Shown piece after piece: positions 52,316-60,773 of a stretch of DNA of 64,000 bases (its first letter is position 1; each line of letters begins with the position of its first letter). Both the position numbers and the translations under genes were made by a program. The notes beneath the pieces were generated by a model that saw nothing but the letters and a program-made list of their open reading frames with translations, did no database searches and had not been told where the DNA came from. Source of the DNA: Desulfobacterales bacterium (GTDB lineage: Bacteria > Desulfobacterota > Desulfobacteria > Desulfobacterales > JAHEIW01); the NCBI GenBank assembly GCA_030066985.1, contig JASJAN010000014.1, positions 1-64,000 of the forward strand, written 5' to 3'.

Positions 52316-53467
52316 TCAAGTCGCCTTCATTGCACTGGCGGCACATTCATTTTTTCCCAGATCCATTATTTCCTGTTGCTCGGCATCCACCTCCAATATT
52401 CCGGCGTTGACTTTGCGTATCTCAGCATACACCTCCGGTTGGGTTCGCATATTATTTTCAATAAAGCCGATAAAGGCATCTTCGCTGGAGATACCGTATA
52501 TATCCGCATTTTTGAATTTTATATTGCCCAGGGTATCTGAAAATATCTGATTTGGGTTGGCTTCACGCCAGTCCATATAGTGGCCGGGTAAAATGACGAC
52601 CTCATCATCCAAATTTTCGATTTTAGTCTTAAGGGTATTGTACAAGAGCTTTGACCATTCTTCGGCTTTACCCCCCAGGTCGGGCCGCCCTATGGATAAG
52701 ATGAAGACCGTATCGCCTGATATCAGATACTTATTATCAATTAAATATGATGTGCTTCCCGGGGTGTGGCCAGGCATATGCAGGGCCCTGATTTCAGGAC
52801 CGCCTTTTGAGAAGGGATAAATCGCCTCATCTTCGATCTTCTCGTACGGAAAAGCTGCACCTTTAAAATCGTTTTCATGCCCGAAAATAATCGCCCCGCT
52901 GTCAGAGGCAATCTGTTTGCTGCCGGATATGTAATCGGCCTGTAGATGGGTTTCAAAGGTTTTGGTGATCGTAGCGCCGTGTTGTTCGGCAAAGCTATTA
53001 TAAAAATCGATATTTCGCGTGGGGTCGAACAAAACCATTTCATCCCCGGAGATAAGACCGTAACTGCAGGAGGCTTTGCCCGGGCGAATGAACTGAAAAA
53101 GCTGGTACCTATCATCAGCAGCCACTAATTTGGGTGCCAGCATATTGCCCCAGTTTTTGATGCCGCCTTCCAGAAAGCCGACATCTTTAAATCCGTGATT
53201 CATCAGGATTTCACCGACAAATTTGGCGGATCCTTCCTTGGCACACACAATCCGGATTTTGTCAACCCGGGGCACTTGGGCCACACTTTCTTCTTCATGT
53301 TCGACAAATTCCACATAAGGAACATTGACCATCTCGCCAAGATAAGGCCCTTCGACCTTAAAGTTGTCAAACTGTTCCGTGACGCGAACATCCAGCAGCA
53401 AAAATTCTTCACCTTCTGTGGTTACCCACTCGAACAGATCTTCTGCGGTGTACTTTATTGGCTCCAT
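52316..53467 (-). CDS. Rhodanese plus metallo-beta-lactamase-fold protein (persulfide dioxygenase-like)
   Basis: The 383-residue product begins with a rhodanese domain (about 5-110; LLLDVR, active-loop Cys75 in VCAKEGS). A metallo-beta-lactamase fold (about 120-330) follows. The usual HxHxDH motif is H174-L-Q176-A-D178-Y179: the first His is kept but two ligands are changed. His234 (GHTPG) and Asp252 (SGDT) are kept, so all three ligands of a mono-iron persulfide dioxygenase (ETHE1-type His, His, Asp) remain while the second metal site is lost. It may oxidise or hydrolyse persulfides handed over by the rhodanese domain. An anaerobe would need another use for such an oxygen-linked activity. 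Stand-alone gene with its own terminator. Confidence 0.85.
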   Translation of the reverse strand: MEPIKYTAEDLFEWVTTEGEEFLLLDVRVTEQFDNFKVEGPYLGEMVNVPYVEFVEHEEESVAQVPRVDKIRIVCAKEGSAKFVGEILMNHGFKDVGFLEGGIKNWGNMLAPKLVAADDRYQLFQFIRPGKASCSYGLISGDEMVLFDPTRNIDFYNSFAEQHGATITKTFETHLQADYISGSKQIASDSGAIIFGHENDFKGAAFPYEKIEDEAIYPFSKGGPEIRALHMPGHTPGSTSYLIDNKYLISGDTVFILSIGRPDLGGKAEEWSKLLYNTLKTKIENLDDEVVILPGHYMDWREANPNQIFSDTLGNIKFKNADIYGISSEDAFIGFIENNMRTQPEVYAEIRKVNAGILEVDAEQQEIMDLGKNECAASAMKAT

Positions 53468-53487
53468 ACTTCATTACCTCCTTCACA

Positions 53488-53595
53488 TTGGTTGAGCCCG
53501 TTACCGGTTGTCCAGTTTGCCCGTTAAAACAAACAGAACGTTTCCTCTTTGCCAGGCTAAACCGGCTCAACAGGCTAGACCCCGTTTCACGGGGA
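53488..53595. repeat. Dispersed CCGTTA/CCGGTT-rich repeat, copy 3
   Basis: Contains TTGAGCCCGTTACCGGTTG and, in the opposite sense, AGGCTAAACCGGCTCAACAGG, so the ends can pair. It lies just upstream of the rhodanese/beta-lactamase-fold gene, where its promoter must also be. Confidence 0.6.
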
Positions 53596-53667
53596 CCTTC
53601 GGCCCGCAAACCCATAATTTTTTGATTTTAGAACCGAAAAACGCAAATGGGTTACATAAAATATTAA

Positions 53668-53772
53668 TAGGTTGTGCCCGTTACCCGTTAGCCCGTTTGC
53701 CGGTTACAAAATCAGATCTCTTCTTTTATTACGGGCTTAATCCGCCGGCGGCGGACTCAACGGGCCAACCGC
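53668..53772. repeat. Dispersed CCGTTA/CCGGTT-rich repeat, copy 4
   Basis: GTGCCCGTTACCCGTTAGC and CGTTTGCCGGTTAC at one end, GGACTCAACGGGCCAACCG at the other. It ends at the stop codon of the enoyl-CoA hydratase-like gene. Together with copy 3 it fills the 308-base gap between the two minus-strand genes; no gene is seen there. Confidence 0.6.
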
Positions 53773-53775
53773 TTG

Positions 53776-54573
53776 CTATTTGCCTTTGAAGTGCGGCTTG
53801 CGTTTCTCCAAAAAGGCCACCTGCCCTTCCTGCAGGTCTTGGCTTGTCAAAGCAGTTTTAAAAATTGCTTGCGCTTCTGCCGCTGACGCCTCATCCAAAC
53901 GGCTGGTTTGCAATAATATATTGATGACCCTTTTGATGCCTTTTAATGCCAGCGGTGCATTATCCGCAATTTCCCGGGCCATATCAAAGGTGAATGCTTC
54001 TAGTTGATCCCGCGGAACCAGATAATCAACAAGCCCGAGTGTTTTGAGGTGGCTGCCGCTGTAAGTGCGACCGGTAAAAAAAATTTCTTTGGTGCTTTGC
54101 AGGCCGACACGCTGGATAAATCGCTGCAAACCGTGCCAGGGATATACCAAGCCCAGTTTAGCAGGCGGCATCCCCATGCGAATATCTTCGGCTCCGATGC
54201 GAATATCGCAGCACACCGCCAGTTCGCATCCCAGACCAAATGCAAAGCCATTGAGCATGGCAATGGTCGGGTATGGAAAATTAATCAAATATTGCAGCAG
54301 TGATTCCACCCGATCCAATGATGCCAGACGCTGATCTGCATTTCCTTTGGCCTGCGTTGGCAGCGCGCCGATATCAAATCCAGAACAAAATGCCTTATCC
54401 CCTGCCCCGCGTAAAATAACCGCACGCACACTGTCATCTTCGGCCATTTCCTGCAGGGTGGCGCCAAGCTGCTCTACCAATTCAAGAGACAGAGAGTTTT
54501 TCTTTTCCGGCCGATTCAATGCCAGCACACAAATTTGTTTTTTTTGCTCCTTTAATAGAATCTTAGGGATCAA
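53776..54573 (-). CDS. Enoyl-CoA hydratase/isomerase-family protein (crotonase fold)
   Basis: The 265-residue product has the crotonase pattern: LNRPEKKNSLSLELVEQL, AFCSGFDIGAL (first oxyanion-hole segment), and LNGFAFGLGCELAVCCDIRI (second, with Glu117 of the hydratase pair). The second catalytic Glu, normally in PExxLG, is missing: the loop reads MPPAKLGLVYP. It may therefore be an isomerase, hydrolase or lyase rather than a normal hydratase. The start is TTG 54573, placed by GGAGG 7 bases upstream; an earlier ATG reading has no such site. It is divergent from the carboxyltransferase gene, with operator site B between them. Confidence 0.85.
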   Translation of the reverse strand: MIPKILLKEQKKQICVLALNRPEKKNSLSLELVEQLGATLQEMAEDDSVRAVILRGAGDKAFCSGFDIGALPTQAKGNADQRLASLDRVESLLQYLINFPYPTIAMLNGFAFGLGCELAVCCDIRIGAEDIRMGMPPAKLGLVYPWHGLQRFIQRVGLQSTKEIFFTGRTYSGSHLKTLGLVDYLVPRDQLEAFTFDMAREIADNAPLALKGIKRVINILLQTSRLDEASAAEAQAIFKTALTSQDLQEGQVAFLEKRKPHFKGK

Positions 54574-54744
54574 AGATGACCTCCAATCTCTGATAATACC
54601 TATATCGATCACAAAAATCGATGCAAGACTCACTGGTTATAGTGAATGCTTGACCGACAATCAACCCATTTTGAACCAGCGATTTTCAACGGATGCGGGA
54701 GTGTTGCCTGCTCTCATGATGGTTTTCTTTGCAAAAGGAAATAA

Positions 54745-54776
54745 TTGACACCTTGATCTGGTATACAGTATACAAA
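54745..54776 (+). promoter_or_regulatory. Promoter with overlapping palindromic operator, site B
   Basis: TTGACA (54745-54750) and TATACA (54769-54774) are 18 bases apart and point to the carboxyltransferase gene at 54831. The palindrome CTGGTATACAGTATACAAA (54758-54776) differs from the exact site only in its left arm and centre and again covers the -10 box. Confidence 0.7.
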
Positions 54777-54830
54777 GATCAATCACATCCCGGTCGACAT
54801 ACACAAACACAATAAAAGGGAACAGCAGCC

Positions 54831-56393
54831 ATGACGAAAGCCAAAACACACCAAAGTGAATTGGAGCGGTTGGCGACTTTAGAGCAACAGGCTGAAATGG
54901 GTGGTGGCAAAAAATCCATCGAGCGCCAACATGATCGCGGCAAATTAACGGCCAGAGAGCGTCTGGACCTGCTCTTTGATCCGGGCAGCTTTATGGAGGT
55001 CAACAAACTGGCTGAAAGCCAATCCATCGATTTTGGTATGCAGGAAAAAAAGGTACCCGGTGATGGTGTCGTGACCGGTTATGGCAACATCGACGGCCGT
55101 TTGGTGTTTGCCTATGCCCAGGATGTGACGGTGCTGGGCGGATCAGTGGGCACCATTCACGGTCAAAAAATCTGTCGCATCATGGACGAGGCTATCAAAG
55201 TCAAAGCGCCCCTGGTGGCATTGAACGATTCCGGTGGCGGCCGCCTGCACGAGGGCTTTTTTGCATCCAAAGGGGTTGCCGGCATGTTTTACCGCAATAC
55301 CGCCGCTTCAGGCCTTATCCCCCAGATCACCGGCATGATGGGCTCATCTGCAGGGGTAGCGGTATACTCGCCGGCGTTAACAGATTTTATCGTCATGGTC
55401 AAAGGCAGAAGCCATATGGTGATCACCGGCCCGGGAATCATAAAATCCGTCACCGGTGAAGACATCAGCCTGGAGGAGCTCGGCGGAGCCAAGGTGCATA
55501 GCGAAATTACCGGTACGGCTCACTTTGTGGCTGAAAGCGATGAGGAATGCATCGCTTTCATCAAAAAAGTGCTGAGCTACCTGCCGTCCAATAACAGCGA
55601 AGACCCGCCCGTCGTAAAAACCGACGACGATCCGGAACGCATCGATAAAAAACTCAAAGAAATCGTCCCGGCCGACTTTAAAAAATCATACGACATGCAC
55701 CAGGTCATCGAGCGGGTGGTGGATCAAGGCTCTTTTTTCGAAGTCCTGCGCCGCTACGCGCTCAATATCATCGTCGGCTTTGCCCGCATGGATGGTCATA
55801 CGGTTGGCGTCGTCGCCAATCAGCCGCGCTTTAAAGCCGGTTGTCTGGATGTGGACGCCTCCGACAAAGCCGCGCGCTTCATCCGCTTCTGCGATGCCTT
55901 CAATATTCCCTTGATCAATTTCGTTGATGTTCCCGGATATTTTCCGGGTGTGACCCAGGAGCATGCCGGCATTATTCGACACGGCGCCAAAATGCTTTAC
56001 GCTTACTCGGAAGCCACTGTACCCAAAATCACCCTGGCCTTGCGCAAAGAATACGGTGGCGCGGTAATGGGAATGTGCTGCGTGGGCATGGGCGTTGATC
56101 TCATGCTGGCCTGGCCCATCGCGCAACTGGTGGTCCTGGATACCACCGCAGCCGTCAATTTAATCTTTCGCAAGGAAATCCAGGCCGCTGAAGATCCAAA
56201 GGCCCTCCGGCAGCAGCGCATAGATGAATATGATTACAAATATTCAAACCCTTATCATGCGGCTTCCAATATGCTGGTGGACAGTGTTATCAAACCCAAG
56301 GAAACACGTCCCCAGCTGATTAAAGCCCTCAGAATGTTGCGCAACAAAGAGCGGCCCCGGCTGAACAAGCGGCATGGTAACATCCCACTTTGA
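54831..56393 (+). CDS. Acyl-CoA carboxylase/decarboxylase carboxyltransferase subunit (PccB/MmdA family)
   Basis: The 520-residue product has both carboxyltransferase halves: KGKLTARERLDLLFDPGSFMEVNKL-type start, GGSVGTIHGQKI, NDSGGGRLHEGFF with the acyl-CoA-binding loop, and later VDVPGYFPGVTQEHAGIIRHGAKMLYAYSEATVPKI and YGGAVMGMCCVGMG. It fits propionyl-CoA carboxylase beta or methylmalonyl-CoA decarboxylase alpha. No biotin carboxylase or biotin carrier gene is near, so a decarboxylase, or shared subunits elsewhere, must be considered. Its product or substrate, methylmalonyl-CoA, links to the mutase at 44.6-46.9 kb. First gene after operator site B. Confidence 0.92.
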   Translation: MTKAKTHQSELERLATLEQQAEMGGGKKSIERQHDRGKLTARERLDLLFDPGSFMEVNKLAESQSIDFGMQEKKVPGDGVVTGYGNIDGRLVFAYAQDVTVLGGSVGTIHGQKICRIMDEAIKVKAPLVALNDSGGGRLHEGFFASKGVAGMFYRNTAASGLIPQITGMMGSSAGVAVYSPALTDFIVMVKGRSHMVITGPGIIKSVTGEDISLEELGGAKVHSEITGTAHFVAESDEECIAFIKKVLSYLPSNNSEDPPVVKTDDDPERIDKKLKEIVPADFKKSYDMHQVIERVVDQGSFFEVLRRYALNIIVGFARMDGHTVGVVANQPRFKAGCLDVDASDKAARFIRFCDAFNIPLINFVDVPGYFPGVTQEHAGIIRHGAKMLYAYSEATVPKITLALRKEYGGAVMGMCCVGMGVDLMLAWPIAQLVVLDTTAAVNLIFRKEIQAAEDPKALRQQRIDEYDYKYSNPYHAASNMLVDSVIKPKETRPQLIKALRMLRNKERPRLNKRHGNIPL

Positions 56394-56399
56394 AACCAA

Positions 56400-56560
56400 C
56401 AGGATTGCAACAACATTTTATGTCGGCTTTAGACGTAGGCACCAATACTGGCAGGAATACTGGAAGATTGGAATAGTGGATGGTTGGGATTCTTTTGAGC
56501 CTCTGAATTTCATATCCCATTACTCGAATTTTCCATCATTCCAGTTTGGGGTTGATAACC
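56400..56560. repeat. TGGAAGATTGGAATAGTGG-type self-complementary repeat
   Basis: TACTGGAAGATTGGAATAG with GGATGGTTGGGA on the left and TCCCATTACTCGAATTTTCC with ATCATTCCAGT on the right are complementary in outline. Fills most of the 220-base gap between carboxyltransferase and acyl-CoA dehydrogenase genes. Confidence 0.55.
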
Positions 56561-56615
56561 AAATTGTATAACCTGACTGGATAAAATATAGTACCGATAT
56601 TAGAAAGGAAGACAA

Positions 56616-57764
56616 ATGGATTTTGATCTGACCAGAGAACAACAGTATATTCAAAAAGCGGCCCGGGAATTTGCGAAAGGTGAGTTTCCAGCCGTTGCCC
56701 TTGAGCATGACATCAATGAAACCATTCCAGCTGAAATTCTAAAAAAAGCCCGCGAATTGGACCTGATCGGTCTTTTCATTCCCGAAGAATACGGTGGTCC
56801 CGGCCTCGGGTTTTTCGAACAGGCGCTGGTGCTCGAAGAATTCTGGAAGGTGGATCCGGGTATTGCCCAGCAGTTGTGCTCGATATCTTTCGGCGCCGAG
56901 GAGCTGCTGCTCTTTGGAACCGAAGAGCAAAAAAAGAAATACCTGCCCCCTCTTTTCAAAGCAGACGGTATTTTGGGTTTTGCCATCACCGAGCCCGATG
57001 CCGGCAGTGACACCGCTGCAGCCACCACATCGGCTGTCAAAGACGGTGATGACTATATCATCAACGGCAGCAAAGTAATGATTGGCAACGGGACCGTGGG
57101 GACTCATATGCTGACTTACTGTCTGACCGATCCGGATGCGCAATCCAAAACCGGTCGGCACAGCATTATTATGGTGGAAACCAATCGCAAAGGTTATAAA
57201 GCCGAACCCATGCACGGTAAAATGGGTTTGCGGGCATCGGATACAGCTGCGGTTTATTTTAACAACTGCCGCGTTCCCCAGGAAAACCTGATCGGTGCTG
57301 AAGGCAACGGTTTTATCCAGCTGATGAAATTCTTCGATCATTCCCGCGCCTATGTGGCCGCCCACGGTGTCGGGCTGGCCCAGGGAGCCCTGGACATGGC
57401 AGTCAAACACGTCAAGGGCCGGCAGCAGTTTGGTCGCCCGTTAGGGGCATTTCAAGCCACTCAGTTTAAAATTGCCGACATGGCCACCAAGGTCGAAACC
57501 GCCCGCAACATGGTCTACAAATCCGCCTGGCTGCTCGATCAAGGTAAACCGGACACCAAGCTGACCGCCATCGCCAAAATGTACGCCTGCCATGTTGCCG
57601 TTGAAGTGGTCGACGAATCTCTGCAATTGCATGGCGGCTACGGCTATTTTAACGACTATGATATCGAGCGTTTTTACCGTGCCGCCAAGGTGTTGGAGAT
57701 TTATGAAGGCACAAAAGAGGTTGAGAAGATAATTATTTCGAGGGAAGTACTGGGCAAGCTTTAA
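56616..57764 (+). CDS. Acyl-CoA dehydrogenase
   Basis: The 382-residue product is a standard acyl-CoA dehydrogenase: FDLTREQQYIQKAAREFAKGEF start, LGFAITEPDAGSD and the FAD/substrate loop, MHGKMGLRASDTAAVYFNNCRVP, and GGYGYFNDYDIERFYRAAKVLEIYEGTKEVEKI, with the catalytic base Glu364 in the usual C-terminal position. It oxidises an acyl-CoA to the enoyl-CoA and passes electrons to ETF. GAAAGGAAGACAA precedes ATG. It follows the carboxyltransferase in one direction and is probably under the same promoter. Confidence 0.95.
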   Translation: MDFDLTREQQYIQKAAREFAKGEFPAVALEHDINETIPAEILKKARELDLIGLFIPEEYGGPGLGFFEQALVLEEFWKVDPGIAQQLCSISFGAEELLLFGTEEQKKKYLPPLFKADGILGFAITEPDAGSDTAAATTSAVKDGDDYIINGSKVMIGNGTVGTHMLTYCLTDPDAQSKTGRHSIIMVETNRKGYKAEPMHGKMGLRASDTAAVYFNNCRVPQENLIGAEGNGFIQLMKFFDHSRAYVAAHGVGLAQGALDMAVKHVKGRQQFGRPLGAFQATQFKIADMATKVETARNMVYKSAWLLDQGKPDTKLTAIAKMYACHVAVEVVDESLQLHGGYGYFNDYDIERFYRAAKVLEIYEGTKEVEKIIISREVLGKL

Positions 57765-57799
57765 AGTTCAAACGTCCTGCAACATGTAGCTGGTTTTTA

Positions 57800-57900
57800 G
57801 ATTGCACTGGAGTGTTGGAGCACCGGAGTATTGGAGTAATGTTTAAGTACGATCGGATGATATCTTTTCCCAACACTCCATTACTCCATCACTCCAATTT
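57800..57900. repeat. GGAGTATTGGAGTAATG-type inverted repeat
   Basis: Left side CTGGAGTGTTGGAGCACCGG and AGTATTGGAGTAATG; right side CCAACACTCCATTACTCCATC and ACTCCAATTTAC, which is largely the complement. It lies between the converging acyl-CoA dehydrogenase and iorB genes and may act as a two-way terminator-like hairpin. Confidence 0.7.
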
Positions 57901-58468
57901 ACTTTCTTAACTCCTTATACCCCGCTTCCAGCGCCTTAATCGAGGCATCCAGTATTTTTTGGCGGCTACCGAATCTTTTCTTCAAGACCTTCTTGATGTC
58001 TGCCATTGAGCAAAACAGATTGATGCCATTTTGTTTTTTCCTACCGGCCATTGCCAATGCCAGACCCAGCACGATCAAATTGAGCGATTTAGGGTTTTTG
58101 ATTTCCTGAGCCAACCGGTCGGCATCCACGGTGCTGGTGACCATCTTTTTATTGATTTTCATATCATTGCTGCTGTTGATCGCAGCCCAGCCGCCGGGTT
58201 TTAAAAATGAACCATGCTGGGCGATGTTTTCGTCTTTTAAAACCAGCAACCCGTCTGCCTGAAACGGCCGAATTAAAGGGCTTGAAAAATCACCGACCTT
58301 AAAATGCGACACCACTGTACCGCCGCGCTGCGCCATCCCATGGGTTTCAGAAGTAAACACTGGAAGTCCTTTACTGATGGCAGCTTCGGCCAGCAGGCTG
58401 GTTATAAACAATACCCCCTGCCCCCCAACACCGCTGATCAGGATTTGCTGTTTGATGGCTTTGCTCAT
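57899..58468 (-). CDS. iorB: Indolepyruvate ferredoxin oxidoreductase, beta subunit
   Basis: The 189-residue product is IorB: QILISGVGGQGVLFITSLLAEAAI at the start, SETHGMAQRGGTVVSHFKVG and the following DGLLVLKDE. It pairs with IorA, encoded upstream on the same strand. The enzyme decarboxylates aryl-pyruvates to aryl-acetyl-CoA with reduction of ferredoxin, as in breakdown of aromatic amino acids. Confidence 0.95.
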   Translation of the reverse strand: MSKAIKQQILISGVGGQGVLFITSLLAEAAISKGLPVFTSETHGMAQRGGTVVSHFKVGDFSSPLIRPFQADGLLVLKDENIAQHGSFLKPGGWAAINSSNDMKINKKMVTSTVDADRLAQEIKNPKSLNLIVLGLALAMAGRKKQNGINLFCSMADIKKVLKKRFGSRQKILDASIKALEAGYKELRK

Positions 58469-58484
58469 CTCAAACCTTTCGGTT

Positions 58485-58600
58485 GTTATTAGTTAATGAT
58501 TATTGGTTATTCTTTGATCGATAAAGATATTTGATAGGACAATTACTTCTTTCCAAAAACAAATAACAGATAACGAGTAACTGTTTCCAGATTTACAATC
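58485..58600. repeat. GTTATT/AATAAC-rich self-complementary repeat
   Basis: GGTTGTTATTAGTTAATGATTATTGG on one side and CAAATAACAGATAACGAGTAAC on the other; similar in kind to 38940-39062. It fills the iorA-iorB gap (174 bases). Confidence 0.5.
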
Positions 58601-58642
58601 GTCAAACAACCTTCTTTTATCCCTAACTGCAGGTAGCCAAAC

Positions 58643-60463
58643 CTACTTTTTAGGAACAAAGGCGCCTTTGGGGCAGACATTCAGGCACACACCGCATTCG
58701 GTGCACAGAATCGGGTCGATGGTGACATGCTTATCATCTTTATCTTCATCATGATAAATCAGGGCCGGGCATTCAAAATGCTTGATGCAATATCCACAGC
58801 CGTCGCAGTCATCACTGACTTCCACCGGAATGATCTCACCGGAACCGCCCTGTCGCGCCCGATGAAGCACGCACGGATATTTTGAAAGCACCACCGCCGG
58901 GCCTTTGGCGCGGCTGTATTTGACGGCATCCTTTAGCAGCGCAATAAAATCTGTAAGCTCGTACGGGTTGGCCTCGCGGATGTATTTAACGCCGCAACCC
59001 TCAACCAGCGCGCGAATATCGACGGTCTCTGTTTCCTCGCCGCAAGCCCCGTGGCCGGTGGCCGGCGTGGGTTGATTGCCGGTCATGGCGGTGGTGCGGT
59101 TGTCTAAAATCACCAGCACAAAACCCACCTTCTGAACGACGGCATCAATTAGGGCCGGAACCCCCGCGTGGAAAAAGGTCGAATCACCGATGGTGGCCAC
59201 GATATCCGGCCGTTTTTTCTCATTCTTGTAGGCATGGTAAAACCCGGCGGCCTGACTGATGGCAGCCCCCATGCAAAGGACCGTATCCACCGCCCCCATA
59301 TTGAGCCCCAGGGTATAGCACCCGATATCACTGGTGTAGATGCCCCGGGGAGCGGCTTTTTTAATGGCAAAGAAACTGGCGCGATGCGGGCACCCCGGGC
59401 ACAGGGTCGGTCGCCGTCCGGGCGGTGATTGAATCGAGAAGACCTCGGATTTGAGCCCGACAAAATCACTGACGATCTGCTCGATTTTTTCAGGACTGAG
59501 CTCACCGACCTTGGGCACCGTGGCAGACATCTTGCCTTTGATCCGATAGCGGTCTGCCAGTTGCATCTCGATGACCCCCATGGTCTCTTCGATGACCAGG
59601 ATCTCTTCGTATTTTTCGATCATCTGATCAATAAATTTAGTATGCAAAGGAAACGGCTGAATCACCTGATAAAAAGGAATCTTTGACCAGATCTTCAGTT
59701 CCTTTAAGACATCCTTGGTATGGGCTGCCGCCACCCCGGATGCAACAATTGCACGCTTGGATTTGGCGGTGCGGTTCAGCTTTTTAGGGGCCGTGGGCCG
59801 GTATCTGGCAATCGCGGCCAGCTTCTCTTCGAGTTCTTTGTGCAGTTGCAGGCGAAATTTGGGCGTGGCCGCCCAACGGGCCGGGTTCTTTTCAAATTTA
59901 ACATCGTAATTGATATTCGGAATTTTCCCCAGCGCGATATCCTGCCGGGAATGACACACCCGGGTTGTTGGCCGAATCATTACGGGAATCTTATGGGCTT
60001 CGGACAGCGCATATGCCATCCCCATCATATCTTTGGCCTGGCGGGGAGAATCCGGGTCCAGCACCGGGATCTTGGCAAACATGGCCATCAGCCGGCTGTC
60101 CTGCTCGGTTTGTGAAGAATGGGGTCCGGGATCATCGGCACTGATGAGAACGAATCCACCCTTGGTTCCCAGGTAGGCGGCACTCATCAACGGGTCGGAG
60201 GCAACATTTAAACCCACCTGCTTCATACTGACTGCCGCTCGCAAACCCGCTTGGCAGCCGGCATACGCAACTTCAAAGGCAATTTTTTCGTTGACAGCCC
60301 ATTGCGTATGCATGGACAGCGACTCCTGGTTTTGAAAAAAGGCCACCGCCGCCAGAATCTCCGAGGCCGGCGTTCCAGGATATGACGTTGCAATGGCACA
60401 TCCGCTTTCAATCAGACCGCGCGCTATGGCTTCATTACCCAGTAATAGTTTTCTTTTGCTCAC
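58643..60463 (-). CDS. iorA: Indolepyruvate ferredoxin oxidoreductase, alpha subunit
   Basis: The 606-residue product is IorA: LLLGNEAIARGLIESGCAIATSYPGTPASEI start, the TPP-binding region CPGCPHRASFF through GDSTFFHAGVPALIDAV and DNRTTAMTGNQPTP, and a C-terminal ferredoxin-like domain (CDGCGYCIKHFECP and CTECGVCLNVCPKG) for two iron-sulfur clusters. It is first in transcription order before iorB. Products such as phenylacetyl-CoA or indoleacetyl-CoA link it in theme to the PaaK-type ligase at 39.1-40.4 kb. Confidence 0.96.
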   Translation of the reverse strand: MSKRKLLLGNEAIARGLIESGCAIATSYPGTPASEILAAVAFFQNQESLSMHTQWAVNEKIAFEVAYAGCQAGLRAAVSMKQVGLNVASDPLMSAAYLGTKGGFVLISADDPGPHSSQTEQDSRLMAMFAKIPVLDPDSPRQAKDMMGMAYALSEAHKIPVMIRPTTRVCHSRQDIALGKIPNINYDVKFEKNPARWAATPKFRLQLHKELEEKLAAIARYRPTAPKKLNRTAKSKRAIVASGVAAAHTKDVLKELKIWSKIPFYQVIQPFPLHTKFIDQMIEKYEEILVIEETMGVIEMQLADRYRIKGKMSATVPKVGELSPEKIEQIVSDFVGLKSEVFSIQSPPGRRPTLCPGCPHRASFFAIKKAAPRGIYTSDIGCYTLGLNMGAVDTVLCMGAAISQAAGFYHAYKNEKKRPDIVATIGDSTFFHAGVPALIDAVVQKVGFVLVILDNRTTAMTGNQPTPATGHGACGEETETVDIRALVEGCGVKYIREANPYELTDFIALLKDAVKYSRAKGPAVVLSKYPCVLHRARQGGSGEIIPVEVSDDCDGCGYCIKHFECPALIYHDEDKDDKHVTIDPILCTECGVCLNVCPKGAFVPKK

Positions 60464-60554
60464 TGTTCGGTTCCTTTAATAGTTAATGTCGCTTCAACTC
60501 GATTTAGTCTTCATTTTAAACCCTACGCTGCCGATTTCTTTCCAGTAAATCCAA

Positions 60555-60715
60555 GGTGTCAGGTGTCAGTGTTCAGGTGTCAGGGAGCATCAGAATAAAA
60601 TCTGAAAAAAGTGAAAACATGCGCCCGATACTGCACCTGAATAGCAAGGGCACGAGACAGGCCACCGAAGGCCTGAAACCTGACACCCGACACCTGAAAC
60701 CTATTGTTTCCAGCA
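60555..60715. repeat. CAGGTGTCAGGTGTC-type repeat, copy 2
   Basis: AGGTGTCAGGTGTCAGTG at one end and GGCCTGAAACCTGACACCCG with ACACCTGAAACC at the other are complementary. Same units as 25775-26012, including GGCCACCGAAGGCCTGA. It lies in the 310-base gap between serA and iorA; no gene is seen there. Confidence 0.7.
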
Positions 60716-60773
60716 ACCCGCAACTCGTGGTTCGGCAAACGAATCACCCTGAGCGGAGTCGAAGGGCACCCGT

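Noticed and set aside
55350-55380. Another GTATAC near 55365 as a fourth regulator site
   Set aside because: It is a single hexamer inside the carboxyltransferase coding sequence without the second half, so it is not comparable with sites A-C. Single GTATAC-like words at 8105 and 48365 were dropped for the same reason.
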